Positions 6,190 through 15,122 of a stretch of DNA of 49,228 nt are shown piece after piece (position 1 is the first letter of the stretch; every line of letters begins with the position of its first letter). A model generated the notes under the pieces. It was not told the DNA's origin. It ran no database searches and was given only the letters and a program-made list of their open reading frames with translations. The stretch comes from an uncultured Prevotella sp. (lineage in GTDB: Bacteria > Bacteroidota > Bacteroidia > Bacteroidales > Bacteroidaceae): contig CAJOFE010000018.1 in NCBI GenBank assembly GCA_905233825.1, forward strand, positions 1 to 49,228, written 5' to 3'. The translations under genes and the position numbers were made by a program.

Positions 6190-8934
6190 TTAGTCTATGA
6201 TCTCATAGGCGTCAGTTTCTTCTGCAGCCTTTGTTTCTTCTTTCTTCTTCCGTTTGAATATGGAGGCGAGACCCTTCCCTCGTGTGGAATCTTCGACACC
6301 ATAGGATTTCTTGATTCTCTTCTGGCGCCAGAACATGAACAAAATGGCGATGATGGCAGCTACTGCCATGTAGAGCCAGATGGCACTTGACGACATGAAG
6401 AAGTGTGGCGGGACGACGATGACGATTTCCTTCATGTCGGCACGCTCGGGCGATTCGAGCAGGAAGGCCTTCACCTTGAAGGTGTAGCGTCCTGAAGGCA
6501 GGCCCGGATAGCTTGCTATGCGACTCTTGTCGGCATTTCTCCATTCCATGTCGTAGCCCTCCAGCATATACTGGTAGTGTACGCGATGCTGTAGCTGATA
6601 GTTCAGCGAGGCAAAGCGGAAGGCGATGTGTGAGCTATGCGAGGTAAGCTCTATCTCGCGACTGTCGGGCACATAGACGTCGAAGTAGTCGTTGAAACGC
6701 GGGCTCTGTAGCTCCTCGTTGATGTAGAAGTCGGTAATGCGCAGGCGGATGGCCGAGGCATTGGCATTGATGAGCTTGCGCTTGTCTATGTAATAGTAGC
6801 CCGTGACGGTGCCGATGAGAATGTCGTCCTTGCCCGTGACTATGGCAGCACCTTCTGAGCACATGGTTTCATCCACACCATCGAGGTTGGAGAAGGTGGT
6901 GAAGATTTTCTTGTCGTTGTCAAACGAGCAGATGACATTATCGGTGGTGAACCACACGTTGCCCTTGTTGTCGAAGGTGAGGCTCTTGATTTCCTCGCCG
7001 GGCAGTCCGTCTTTCGCTCCGTAGGTCTGGAACAGCCAACGTCCTTTCGAGTCCTTGCCTGTAGTATGGGCGATGCCGCCGCCATTGGTGCCTATCCACA
7101 TGGAGCCGTCTTTGTTGTTGAGCCCTAAGCATACGATATCGTTTGACATCAGGATGCTGTCGGGATATTCCTCCGACTCTTCCAGCTTTTGAATGTTCAC
7201 TTGTCCGTTGCGGCACGACATGATGAGGATGCCGTCGGTAGTGCCTGCCCATACGTTGTTATCTTTGTCGAGCCCGATAGCACGTACTTTCAGGTGTGAG
7301 CGATAGGGATAGCCCACCATGCCGTTCTTCGGATGAAGGAATACCTGCTGCCCCTGCTTATCGCGTGTCAGCACATTGACTCCGCCTCCATAGGTGGCCA
7401 CCCAGATGTTGCCCTGCTTGTCCTCGACTGAGGCATACACGCTATTGCTGCTCAAGGTGTTGAGGTCATCTTCGTCATGATGCATATTGACTACTGAGAA
7501 ACCGCCTGTTGTGGTAGGTGTGACGCGGTATAGTCCATAGTCCTTCGATGCCACCCAGTAGTTGCCTTTCGAGTCTTTCGAGAGGCCATAGAGGCGGCCC
7601 AGCGAGTTGCCGTCGTTGTCCTGAGTCACGGTGGCGAAGTGCTCGCCGGCATCGTTGTAGAAGAACAGGCTGCTGGCTTTGTTGCCGATGAGCAGGTAGT
7701 GGCGCTCCTTGTCGTAGTAGAGGGCACGTGTCTCGTTCTCCAGATTCGAAGCGGCATTCTCCACCATTGTTTTACGCACGATGGTGTTCCTCATGATTTC
7801 CAGTTTCTCCAAGGCCCGGCGCCCGGTTGATTCGAAGATCACTCCTTCTTCAAGCTCCAATGAAGCATTGACGGTATTGATGAGGTTCCAGGGGTTGGAG
7901 GGGTCGTTGTGGAAATACTCTATTTCGTCGGTCTCGCGGTTGTAGTAGCCGTAGCCGCCATGATTCAGTCTTGCCCAGACTACGCCTTCCGCCTCTCTGA
8001 AGAAACCGTCCTGGCCGTCATAGTCGGGCACGAGAACGCGTTGCGTAAACTGCTTCTCGTTGCCGGTCTTCGGGTCGATGCGGTATGCGCCTTCTCCCTC
8101 GTCGGTAAACCAGATGAGGCCATAGCTATCGACAAAGAGTACGTTGACAGAGTACTGACCACCTGCGCGTACCTGTTCGGGGTCAGAGCCGTAGGCAAAG
8201 GTCAGGATCTTTCCCGTCTTGGTGCCTGCATAGACGTTATATCCGTTGGAGAAGAGCGACGAGATGTGTTCGTCGGTAAAGTATCCCTTTCGTTCTACGG
8301 TCAGATTACTGGGATCAAGCCGATGTACGCCCTGGTCGGTGCCTAACCAGATGTCGCCTTGGTAGCCCTCTGCCATGGAGGTGATAATCAGTCCGCTGGT
8401 GGTGATGAGCTGTGTGTTGAAACCGTTCTGTTCGGGCTTCATCCTGTAGATGCCCATACCGTCGATGCTGATAAGCACATCGCCATTAGTGGCTACCATG
8501 ATATTGCAACTGGTGCGGAATTCCTCGTTGCCGTTGATGCCTTCAAAGGGATTGATAATGCGGTCAATGGAACGCTTCAGCATGAAGACGCGACCGTCGT
8601 ACATGCGCATCCACACGTTCTGCTGGCTGTCGATGGTCAGGCTGAAGATGCGGTTGTGCAAATTGGGAATATGGCTGCCAGCTCCCGTCTTGTAGTTATA
8701 GAAATTATAGCCGTCGAAACGCGCCAGTCCGTTCCATGTGGCTATCCAGATGTATCCGTAGTCATCTTGCGTGAGATAGGAAATGGCATTACTGCATAGG
8801 CCGTCAGCCGTGCTGTAATGGTCACGTGTGGCCTGTAGTTGCTGTGCTGACACGCTCATGCAACTCATTAGTAGTGTGGCGGTTATGATGGCAATCTTTT
8901 GTCTCAGGTGTTCCATAAATAGCTGTCCATTCAT
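6190..8934 (-). CDS. propeller (HTCS-type) sensor without a kinase
   Basis: Secreted or periplasmic sensor with an N-terminal signal (ending SCMSVSAQQ) and a run of Reg_prop beta-propeller repeats (for example LTQDDYGYIWIATWNGLARFDGYNFYNY and GSMWIGTNGGGIAH) over about residues 30-740. A Y_Y_Y domain follows (HRVHYQYMLEGYDMEWRNADKSRIASYPGLPSGRYTFKV in part), then one membrane helix (about 852-869). In hybrid two-component systems a histidine kinase, receiver and AraC domain follow this layout. Here only a 45-residue Lys/Glu-rich tail (RQKRIKKSYG...DAYEIID) remains, so no kinase output is encoded. It is divergent from the GH28-GH2 pair, which suggests it senses the same glycan or partners with another protein. 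ATG 8916 (MEHLRQK) is an alternative start. Confidence 0.88.
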   Translation of the reverse strand: MNGQLFMEHLRQKIAIITATLLMSCMSVSAQQLQATRDHYSTADGLCSNAISYLTQDDYGYIWIATWNGLARFDGYNFYNYKTGAGSHIPNLHNRIFSLTIDSQQNVWMRMYDGRVFMLKRSIDRIINPFEGINGNEEFRTSCNIMVATNGDVLISIDGMGIYRMKPEQNGFNTQLITTSGLIITSMAEGYQGDIWLGTDQGVHRLDPSNLTVERKGYFTDEHISSLFSNGYNVYAGTKTGKILTFAYGSDPEQVRAGGQYSVNVLFVDSYGLIWFTDEGEGAYRIDPKTGNEKQFTQRVLVPDYDGQDGFFREAEGVVWARLNHGGYGYYNRETDEIEYFHNDPSNPWNLINTVNASLELEEGVIFESTGRRALEKLEIMRNTIVRKTMVENAASNLENETRALYYDKERHYLLIGNKASSLFFYNDAGEHFATVTQDNDGNSLGRLYGLSKDSKGNYWVASKDYGLYRVTPTTTGGFSVVNMHHDEDDLNTLSSNSVYASVEDKQGNIWVATYGGGVNVLTRDKQGQQVFLHPKNGMVGYPYRSHLKVRAIGLDKDNNVWAGTTDGILIMSCRNGQVNIQKLEESEEYPDSILMSNDIVCLGLNNKDGSMWIGTNGGGIAHTTGKDSKGRWLFQTYGAKDGLPGEEIKSLTFDNKGNVWFTTDNVICSFDNDKKIFTTFSNLDGVDETMCSEGAAIVTGKDDILIGTVTGYYYIDKRKLINANASAIRLRITDFYINEELQSPRFNDYFDVYVPDSREIELTSHSSHIAFRFASLNYQLQHRVHYQYMLEGYDMEWRNADKSRIASYPGLPSGRYTFKVKAFLLESPERADMKEIVIVVPPHFFMSSSAIWLYMAVAAIIAILFMFWRQKRIKKSYGVEDSTRGKGLASIFKRKKKEETKAAEETDAYEIID

Positions 8935-9019
8935 TTTCGAGGGTTAAAAGTACGAATAATTTTTCAAACGCGCCGCCTTTTTTAAGTTTTTTTAATAGGA
9001 AAAATCCATTTTTTTTGTT

Positions 9020-9027
9020 TACCTTTG
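9020..9027 (+). promoter_or_regulatory. -7 box for the GH28-GH2 genes
   Basis: TACCTTTG lies 46 bp before ATG 9073 after a T-rich tract. No well-spaced TTTG -33 box is clear. Confidence 0.6.
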
Positions 9028-9072
9028 CACGTGATTCTTTTGAATAATAACAGACTACTCATCATAACCCCA

Positions 9073-10545
9073 ATGAAGAAAACGTTTATTGTTATGTGTA
9101 TGCTGGCCGTTTCCATGATGGTCAGCGCTGGTAATCCCTATAAGAAGTACACCCAGAACCTGCCGTTTGATATGCCTGAGGTAAGTGCTCCGAAGATTCC
9201 TGAGCGTGAAGTTAGCCTGAGCGACTATGGTGCCGACGGCTCGGGACAGTCATTATGTACCGATGCTTTTGCACGGGCTATTGATGCCTTGTCGGTAAAG
9301 GGAGGCGGCCGTTTGGTGGTGCCGCGAGGTATATGGATGACCGGTCCCATTGTGTTGAAGTCGAACATTGAGCTGCACTTGTCGGCAGGTGCTGTCATCC
9401 AGTTTGCTGCTGATGAGAACCTGTATCCCATTGTTGAGACCTCGTTCGAGGGTTTGGACACCCGTCGCTGCCAGTCGCCCATTAGTGCCGTAGGACAGAC
9501 GAACATCGCCATTACAGGATATGGTGCCATCGACGGCAACGGCCAGTACTGGCGTCCTTTGAAACGTTCCAAAGTGACTGACAGCCAATGGAAGACGATG
9601 ACGTCGCAGCCTGGCGGTGTGATGAAACGCAACGACTACTGGGTGCCGTCGGCAGGCTACGACAAAGCCGAGACGTTCTCCTCGATGAATGTGCCCGAGA
9701 AGGAGCTGACTGAGGATGAGTGGCAGGAAATCAAGCGTTTCCTACGTCCGGTAATGATTAGTTTGGTGGGCTGTAAGAATGTGCTGCTACAGGACGTGGT
9801 ATTCCAGAACTCTCCCGCATGGAACCTTCATCCGCTGATGTGCGAGAACATCATCATCGACGGCGTGTTGGTCCGCAATCCTGCCTATGCGCAGAATGGC
9901 GACGCCCTCGACTTGGAGTCGTGCAAGAATGCGCTTATCGTAAACTCGAAGTTCGATGCCGGCGACGACGGTATCTGCATCAAGAGCGGCAAGAATGAAG
10001 ACGGACGCCGTCGTGCGCGCCCGTGTGAGAATGTAGTGGTAGATGGCTGTACCGTGTTTGCCGGTCATGGAGGCTTTGTCGTAGGCTCGGAGATGAGCGG
10101 CGGCGTGGGGAACATCATGGTGCGCGACTGCCAGTTCCTGGGTACAGAAGTGGGGCTGCGCTTCAAATCGACGCGTGGACGTGGAGGCATCGTCGAGAAC
10201 ATCTTCATCGACGGCATCTCCATGACCGATATCAAGACCTATGCGCTGACATTCAACATGTACTATGGCGGCAAGTCGGTGGCCGAGGTGCTGGCCGACG
10301 GTACTACGGTACAGCAGGTAGCTACCATGCCTGTCACGGAGGAGACGCCCATCTTCCGCAATATCGATATCCGTAATGTGGTGTGCTATCATGCCGGTTT
10401 TGCGATGGAGTTCAACGGACTCCCCGAGATGCCCATCGACGGCATTCACCTGAAGGACATTGTCATCCGTGCCGACAAAGATGCCGTCTTCCAGTATAGT
10501 AAGAACATCACAAAGGAGAACGTGAAGATTGACATTGTGAATTAA
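9073..10545 (+). CDS. GH28 family polygalacturonase-like enzyme
   Basis: Secreted right-handed beta-helix glycoside hydrolase, probably cleaving galacturonic-acid linkages in pectin. The start at ATG 9073 gives a clean signal peptide (MKKTFIVMCMLAVSMMVSAG); the upstream TTG frame overlaps the promoter. The GH28 signature residues are seen in order: NGDALD (D277), GDDGICIKSG (D298, D299), AGHGGFVVGSE (H332) and LRFKSTRGRGG. The 490-residue length is typical of Bacteroidetes GH28 proteins. It is followed after 26 nt by a GH2 gene and is divergent from a propeller sensor. Exo- or endo-mode and the exact substrate (homogalacturonan or rhamnogalacturonan) cannot be decided from the sequence. Confidence 0.93.
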   Translation: MKKTFIVMCMLAVSMMVSAGNPYKKYTQNLPFDMPEVSAPKIPEREVSLSDYGADGSGQSLCTDAFARAIDALSVKGGGRLVVPRGIWMTGPIVLKSNIELHLSAGAVIQFAADENLYPIVETSFEGLDTRRCQSPISAVGQTNIAITGYGAIDGNGQYWRPLKRSKVTDSQWKTMTSQPGGVMKRNDYWVPSAGYDKAETFSSMNVPEKELTEDEWQEIKRFLRPVMISLVGCKNVLLQDVVFQNSPAWNLHPLMCENIIIDGVLVRNPAYAQNGDALDLESCKNALIVNSKFDAGDDGICIKSGKNEDGRRRARPCENVVVDGCTVFAGHGGFVVGSEMSGGVGNIMVRDCQFLGTEVGLRFKSTRGRGGIVENIFIDGISMTDIKTYALTFNMYYGGKSVAEVLADGTTVQQVATMPVTEETPIFRNIDIRNVVCYHAGFAMEFNGLPEMPIDGIHLKDIVIRADKDAVFQYSKNITKENVKIDIVN

Positions 10546-10571
10546 GATTTAAGAATTAAGATTTGAGAATT
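10541..10571 (+). repeat. junction repeat between GH28 and GH2
   Basis: Near-tandem AATTAAGATTTAAG-type repeats fill the gap and run up to the GH2 start. Similar simple repeats mark many gene junctions in this window. Confidence 0.55.
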
Positions 10572-12971
10572 ATGAAAATACTCCGGCTGATAGCGTTATT
10601 CATTATTCACTATTCATTATCCATTAGCCCCGCAGGAGCGCAGTCGCAGAGCCTGAACTTCGGGTGGCGTTTCCATCTGGGCGACGTGGCTGGTGCGGAA
10701 GCTCCTTCGTTCGACGATTCCCAATGGCGGTTGGTCGATGTGCCTCACGACTTCCAGATAGAGCAGCCGTGGGTGGCACCTGCTGTTGGCGAGACGGCCG
10801 ACAACAACGACCCTGCTGCCAATATCCGTAGCCGCCTCAGCAGTCGCGGCTTCAAGGAGATGGGTAAAGCCTGGTACCGCTATCACCTCACGCCTGCCGA
10901 CTCGCTGCGAGGCCGTCGTATGCTGCTTGATTTCGGAGGCATCATGTATGTAGGCGATGTCTATCTGAACGGCGAAAGGGTAGGAGGTACCGACTATGGC
11001 TATGTAGGCTTCGAGATTGATATTACCGATAAGGTCAGGTTCGGGCAGGACAATGTCATTGCCGTGATGGCCGATACTCGCGAGCCGGGCAACTCACGCT
11101 GGTACACCGGTGGCGGACTCTTCCGCGATGTGCGTCTGGTGGTTACCGATAGGAATGTCTATTTTGCCCGTCATCCGCTTTATATCACCACGCGTGATAA
11201 TCGCTTTGTCAACATTTCAGCAGAGGTGGTCACACGCGGACGCGACAAGAAGATGCCTGTTTTCATCAAGATAGTTGCTCCCGACGGACAGACAGCCTAC
11301 GAGGGACGTGCCGAGGTGAACCGCTCCACGCCCACCCGCAACGTGGAGCAGCAGCTGCCCGAGATAGAGATTCAGAATCCGCAGCTGTGGGACACCGAGC
11401 ATCCCAACCTCTATACCGTTGAGCTGACGCTCTACAATGAGCAGGGACAGGCCGTAGATTGCGTTACTGACCACTTCGGCATCCGTACCATAGAGATAGG
11501 CCCCGACTATGGCCTGAAGCTCAATGGCCGTAAAGTGTTGCTGAAAGGCTATGCCAACCACCACGACTTGGGAGCCCTCGGTGCTGCCGCCTATCCGCGT
11601 GCCATCGAGAAGCGCTTGGAGCTGATGAAGCAGTATGGCATCAACCATATCCGCACCTCGCACAACCCCTACAGTCGTGAGTTCATCGAGCTTTGCGACA
11701 AGTACGGCATCCTCGTTGTCGATGAGCTCTACGACAAGTGGACACGCCAGCATACGGCAGACCGCGTGCCCTTCGAAGCCCTGTGGCAATACGACGTGCC
11801 TGAATGGGTCAGGCGCGACCGTAACTCCCCCTCCGTCGTGCTCTGGAGCCTTGGCAACGAATTGCAGCAGGATGCCAACCAGCCCTTCAACGACTTCGGT
11901 GTGACCATGTACCGGCTGATGCGCCCCCTCATCCAGCGCTACGACAGTACTCGTCTGGTCACGGTGGCCATGCATCCCCGCTATCGCAACTGGCAGACTG
12001 ATTCGCTGCCCTGCGAACTGGCCAAGATTACTGATGTGCAGGCCTATAATTATCGATACATGTATTTCCCGGGCGACGGTCGCCGCTTCCCCTGGATGAC
12101 GTTCTATCAGAGCGAGGCCTCCGTTTCCGCGATGGGACAGAACTACTTCGAGATGAATCTCGACAAGGTGATAGGACTGGCTTACTGGGGCGCTATCGAC
12201 TATCTCGGCGAGAGTCAGGGCTGGCCCGCAAAAGGCTGGAGTCAGGGCGTATTCGACATCTCCTTAGAGCCCAAGCCCAAGGCCTACTACATGAAGAGCT
12301 TCTTCGTGCCCGACGAGCCTGTGGTGCACATCGCCGTCATCGACCGCAAAGGTGATATCATGTGGAACGGCGTGCAGACCGGCAACGACGGCATGAGCGA
12401 CCATTGGAACCGAGCCGAGGGCAGCAAACTCTCGCTCATCGCATACACGAATGCAGATGAGGTGGAACTGGTGCTGAATGGCCGCAGTCTTGGCACGAAG
12501 CAGAACCCTGTGGATAATCCGAGGCTCCGCAACCAGATACGTTGGGACGGCATCGCCTACCAGCCAGGCCGTTTGGAGGCCATCGCCCGTACCGACGGGA
12601 AAGTGGTGGCCCGTCATCGCATAGAGACCACCGGACCCGCCGTGAGACTTATTGCCGAGCCTGATAACGACCAATGGCACGCCGACGGCATCGACCTGCA
12701 GCATGTGCGCATCGTGGCTGTTGATAGCAAGGGTCGCCGTGTGCAGACCACCGATCAGGAAGTGACCTTCGCAGTAGAGGGAGCAGCCAGCATCGTGGGT
12801 GTCATCAATGGTGATATCAACTCCGATGAACTCACGGTTGGCACCACTCGCCGCCTCTACAACGGCACCTGTACCGTCATTCTCCGCTCCACTCGCGAAG
12901 CCGGCGATGTCGTCCTTTCTGCCTCAGCCCCTGGCATGAAGGCCGTGAAGCTGAAACTGCAGACCAAGTGA
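10572..12971 (+). CDS. GH2 family beta-galactosidase-like enzyme
   Basis: Secreted glycoside hydrolase family 2 enzyme with the sugar-binding, immunoglobulin-like and TIM-barrel layout: LNFGWRFHLGD at the start, WYRYHL, GLFRDVRLVV, and GYANHHDLGALG before the barrel. The acid/base is E430 in LWSLGNE and the nucleophile is E515 in YQSEAS. A C-terminal DUF4982-like and Ig-like region follows. ATG 10572 is chosen because the frame upstream is repeat sequence. The signal peptide core FIIHYSLSI is encoded by ATTCATTATTCACTATTC-type repeats. Together with GH28 it points to pectin side chains or another plant galactan as substrate, but specificity within GH2 (galactosidase, glucuronidase, mannosidase) is not certain. 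Confidence 0.92.
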   Translation: MKILRLIALFIIHYSLSISPAGAQSQSLNFGWRFHLGDVAGAEAPSFDDSQWRLVDVPHDFQIEQPWVAPAVGETADNNDPAANIRSRLSSRGFKEMGKAWYRYHLTPADSLRGRRMLLDFGGIMYVGDVYLNGERVGGTDYGYVGFEIDITDKVRFGQDNVIAVMADTREPGNSRWYTGGGLFRDVRLVVTDRNVYFARHPLYITTRDNRFVNISAEVVTRGRDKKMPVFIKIVAPDGQTAYEGRAEVNRSTPTRNVEQQLPEIEIQNPQLWDTEHPNLYTVELTLYNEQGQAVDCVTDHFGIRTIEIGPDYGLKLNGRKVLLKGYANHHDLGALGAAAYPRAIEKRLELMKQYGINHIRTSHNPYSREFIELCDKYGILVVDELYDKWTRQHTADRVPFEALWQYDVPEWVRRDRNSPSVVLWSLGNELQQDANQPFNDFGVTMYRLMRPLIQRYDSTRLVTVAMHPRYRNWQTDSLPCELAKITDVQAYNYRYMYFPGDGRRFPWMTFYQSEASVSAMGQNYFEMNLDKVIGLAYWGAIDYLGESQGWPAKGWSQGVFDISLEPKPKAYYMKSFFVPDEPVVHIAVIDRKGDIMWNGVQTGNDGMSDHWNRAEGSKLSLIAYTNADEVELVLNGRSLGTKQNPVDNPRLRNQIRWDGIAYQPGRLEAIARTDGKVVARHRIETTGPAVRLIAEPDNDQWHADGIDLQHVRIVAVDSKGRRVQTTDQEVTFAVEGAASIVGVINGDINSDELTVGTTRRLYNGTCTVILRSTREAGDVVLSASAPGMKAVKLKLQTK

Positions 12972-13019
12972 TGAGCTATACATGAGCTGGAGGGCCTGAT
13001 AGAAGAAAAGTGACCCTTA

Positions 13020-13201
13020 CAGTCTCAGAATCTCAAATCTCAGTTTAAAATAAAGGATACCACAATATCGGAAGTTCCCTTCTTACTTACTTATAATTAA
13101 TCATAACTTATTGATTATAAGATATATATATAATATAATATATATAATAAGGTAAGTGGGATACCCTTTAAAAAGTAACTGAGATTTGAGATTTGAGACT
13201 G
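13020..13201. repeat. MITE-like long inverted repeat
   Basis: The outer arms, 13020-13045 and 13177-13201, match over 25 bases with one indel or mismatch and consist of CTCAAATCTCAAATCTCAG-type sequence. Further inward, AAAGGATACCAC faces GTGGGATACCCTTT, and ACTTACTTATAA faces TTATAAGGTAAGT-like sequence (up to one inserted base), with an A/T-only core. The whole element can fold on itself. There is no obvious target-site duplication and no transposase. It lies 49 bp after the GH2 stop, so it could also end transcription. Confidence 0.65.
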
Positions 13202-13529
13202 AACAGATTACTTGTTGTTTCTAAAAGGCTGAAAATCAATAAGTTACAAAAGTCGAGAACGCCATTCTGGCAATATCTTAGCCTGAAATAGTCTCAGATA
13301 ACTGCAAATTACTACTCTCATAGGCCTCAAAAACACGCAAAAATCACAGTTTCCGACGCATTTTGTCACTATTTTGGAGACTGCAAAAACAATTTTTGAC
13401 GCACCTATCTGAATGTTTCTCATGGGAAATGGCACAATTTCTGTGCATTTTTGCACGTTTATTGGTTAAATTTCTTACGTTCGACAAAATAAATTCATTC
13501 CTTTTGTCCTCACTTAATCGAAATTTTCG

Positions 13530-13537
13530 TACCTTTG
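13530..13537 (+). promoter_or_regulatory. -7 box of the AlaX-like gene
   Basis: TACCTTTG followed by CACG lies 21 bp before ATG 13559. The preceding TCACTTAATCG resembles the end of the promoter cassette but is too degenerate to call. Confidence 0.6.
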
Positions 13538-13558
13538 CACGCAATATTATGATTGTTT

Positions 13559-14041
13559 ATGGCTGCAAAATATCAAGATGACATGGAAATGCTGGAGGAA
13601 AGGGATGTGTCGTTTCCTCCAGCGCATACGGCAGAGCACCTGCTGAATCAGACGATGATCAGGATGTTCGGTTGCAAGCGGAGCTATAATGCACATGTGG
13701 AGCGGAAGAAGAGCAAGATGAGCTTCTATCTGAGCCAGAAGCCTTCACGACAGCAGGAGAAGGAGATTGAGCGGCGCATGAACGAGCTGATTGACGAGGA
13801 CTTACCCGTGACGTTTGAGATGGTCAGTCGCGACGAATTGCCTCCTGAGGTGGAGTTGGACCGTTTGCCTGCCGATGCTGGCGATGTGGTGCGTCTGGTG
13901 CGTATTGGCGACTACGATGTCTGCCCGTGTATTGGCAAGCACGTGAGAAGCACGGCTCAGATAGGGCGCTTCGAGATGCTGGGCACAAACTGGGACGAGC
14001 ATGAACGCTCGTTCCGCGTAAGATTCAAGATTATTACATAG
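13559..14041 (+). CDS. AlaX-like tRNA-editing domain protein
   Basis: Small protein with the zinc site of the alanyl/threonyl-tRNA synthetase second additional domain: HTAEH (H23, H27) near the N-terminus and CPCIGKHV (C124, H128) near the C-terminus. Free-standing members hydrolyse mischarged Ser- or Gly-tRNA(Ala) in the cytoplasm. At 160 residues it holds the editing domain only. ATG 13559 fits the short leader; the TTG two codons upstream is less likely. Its stop overlaps by 8 nt the end of the convergent hydrolase gene. Specificity cannot be told from the sequence. Confidence 0.8.
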   Translation: MAAKYQDDMEMLEERDVSFPPAHTAEHLLNQTMIRMFGCKRSYNAHVERKKSKMSFYLSQKPSRQQEKEIERRMNELIDEDLPVTFEMVSRDELPPEVELDRLPADAGDVVRLVRIGDYDVCPCIGKHVRSTAQIGRFEMLGTNWDEHERSFRVRFKIIT

Positions 14042-15092
14042 CTATGCGCATGAAAACGGGCAGGTGGTCGGAGTAGGTGGCATCGTGCTTGTAGTAGTTC
14101 ACACCTTCCAGAGCTTCGCTATGGAAGATGTAGTCGATGCGCACGCGCTTCATGCCTTCACGCATGGTGTACATGAATCCCTTGCCACATTCCTTGAAAC
14201 CATCGACGAGGTCGCCCTTCATGGTACGATAGACGTAGGAGTAGGGCACGTCGTTGAAGTCGCCGCACACGATGACGGGGTGGGGGCTCTTCTTGATTTC
14301 TGCTGCTACCAGCTCGGCCTGCTGGGCACGTATGACCATGCCCTGGGTGTAGCGCCCGTAGATGAGTCGAAGCACGGAGCTCTTCTCTACAATCTCGCCG
14401 TTGGCCTGTTGCTTGCCTACACGGCTGAGGGTGCGGTTGATGCCTGTGGTCTCCAGGTGGACGTTGAACACGCGGATCATCTTGCCGTTCACGTCGATGT
14501 CAGCCCACATGCCGCTATTATTGGTGTTGCCGAAATCGATGGTAAGCGAGTCGGTAATGGGATAGCGGCTGAAAATCATCATGTCGCCTCGTCCTGTTGC
14601 CTTTGCGGTGAAGTAGTTGAGGTAATTTGCGGAATTGACCTTGTCGCCGCTGTTCTCCATATATTCCTGCATGCAGAGCACATCGACCTGATGGCTTTTC
14701 ATCATAGAGAGGATGTCCTCAGCCTTGAAACCGTTGATCTCGCGTCCGAACATGGCCACGTTGTAGGTGGCGATGTTAATGCCCGACTTGCTATCGTTGC
14801 TGCCTCGGAACCATCCGAGCTGATAGAGCGTACCGATGTAGGGGATGCAACACAGCAGGGTGACGGCAGGAATGGTTGCCCAATGCCACTTGCGGCGCAG
14901 GAGCCAGAAGAGCAGCAGGATGAAGTCGAAGATGATGAGTATGGGGAGCGCATAGACGGTAAGGGCCAGCGCGGTACCCGTTGCCGGATTGGAGTGGCCG
15001 CCGAAGAGGCCCATGATGATGAATACTGTCGTGAGGATGGTGATGACAAGCACCATGAACGACAGGTATTTATAGACAGCTAATTTTCCCAT
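14034..15092 (-). CDS. membrane-anchored endonuclease/exonuclease/phosphatase family protein
   Basis: EEP-superfamily hydrolase with three N-terminal hydrophobic segments (about 8-30, 38-66, 72-90) and a C-terminal catalytic domain: NIATYNVAMFG, CMQEY (metal-binding Glu), VFNVHLE, CGDFNDVPYS, RIDYIFHS and SDHLPVFMRI. This order is that of the DNase I/sphingomyelinase-like fold, and the membrane anchor suggests a periplasmic or membrane substrate, which is unknown. It follows the hybrid kinase gene after 30 nt of CCACTAACCACTCAC-type repeat and is likely co-transcribed with it. Confidence 0.9.
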   Translation of the reverse strand: MGKLAVYKYLSFMVLVITILTTVFIIMGLFGGHSNPATGTALALTVYALPILIIFDFILLLFWLLRRKWHWATIPAVTLLCCIPYIGTLYQLGWFRGSNDSKSGINIATYNVAMFGREINGFKAEDILSMMKSHQVDVLCMQEYMENSGDKVNSANYLNYFTAKATGRGDMMIFSRYPITDSLTIDFGNTNNSGMWADIDVNGKMIRVFNVHLETTGINRTLSRVGKQQANGEIVEKSSVLRLIYGRYTQGMVIRAQQAELVAAEIKKSPHPVIVCGDFNDVPYSYVYRTMKGDLVDGFKECGKGFMYTMREGMKRVRIDYIFHSEALEGVNYYKHDATYSDHLPVFMRIAM

Positions 15093-15122
15093 GGGTAGTG
15101 AGTGGTTAGTGGTGAAGGGATT

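Larger units (their letters stand above)
12972..13547. other. intergenic region with inverted repeats
   Basis: No gene is seen. It contains the 182-bp inverted-repeat element (13020-13201) and then an AT-rich tract leading to the promoter at 13530. Confidence 0.6.

Noticed and set aside
13020..13201. Complete insertion sequence
   Set aside because: No transposase gene and no target duplication were seen, so only a non-autonomous or structural element is claimed.
14064..15083. 339-codon plus-strand frame opposite the EEP hydrolase
   Set aside because: Antisense shadow; the minus-strand hydrolase has all catalytic motifs.
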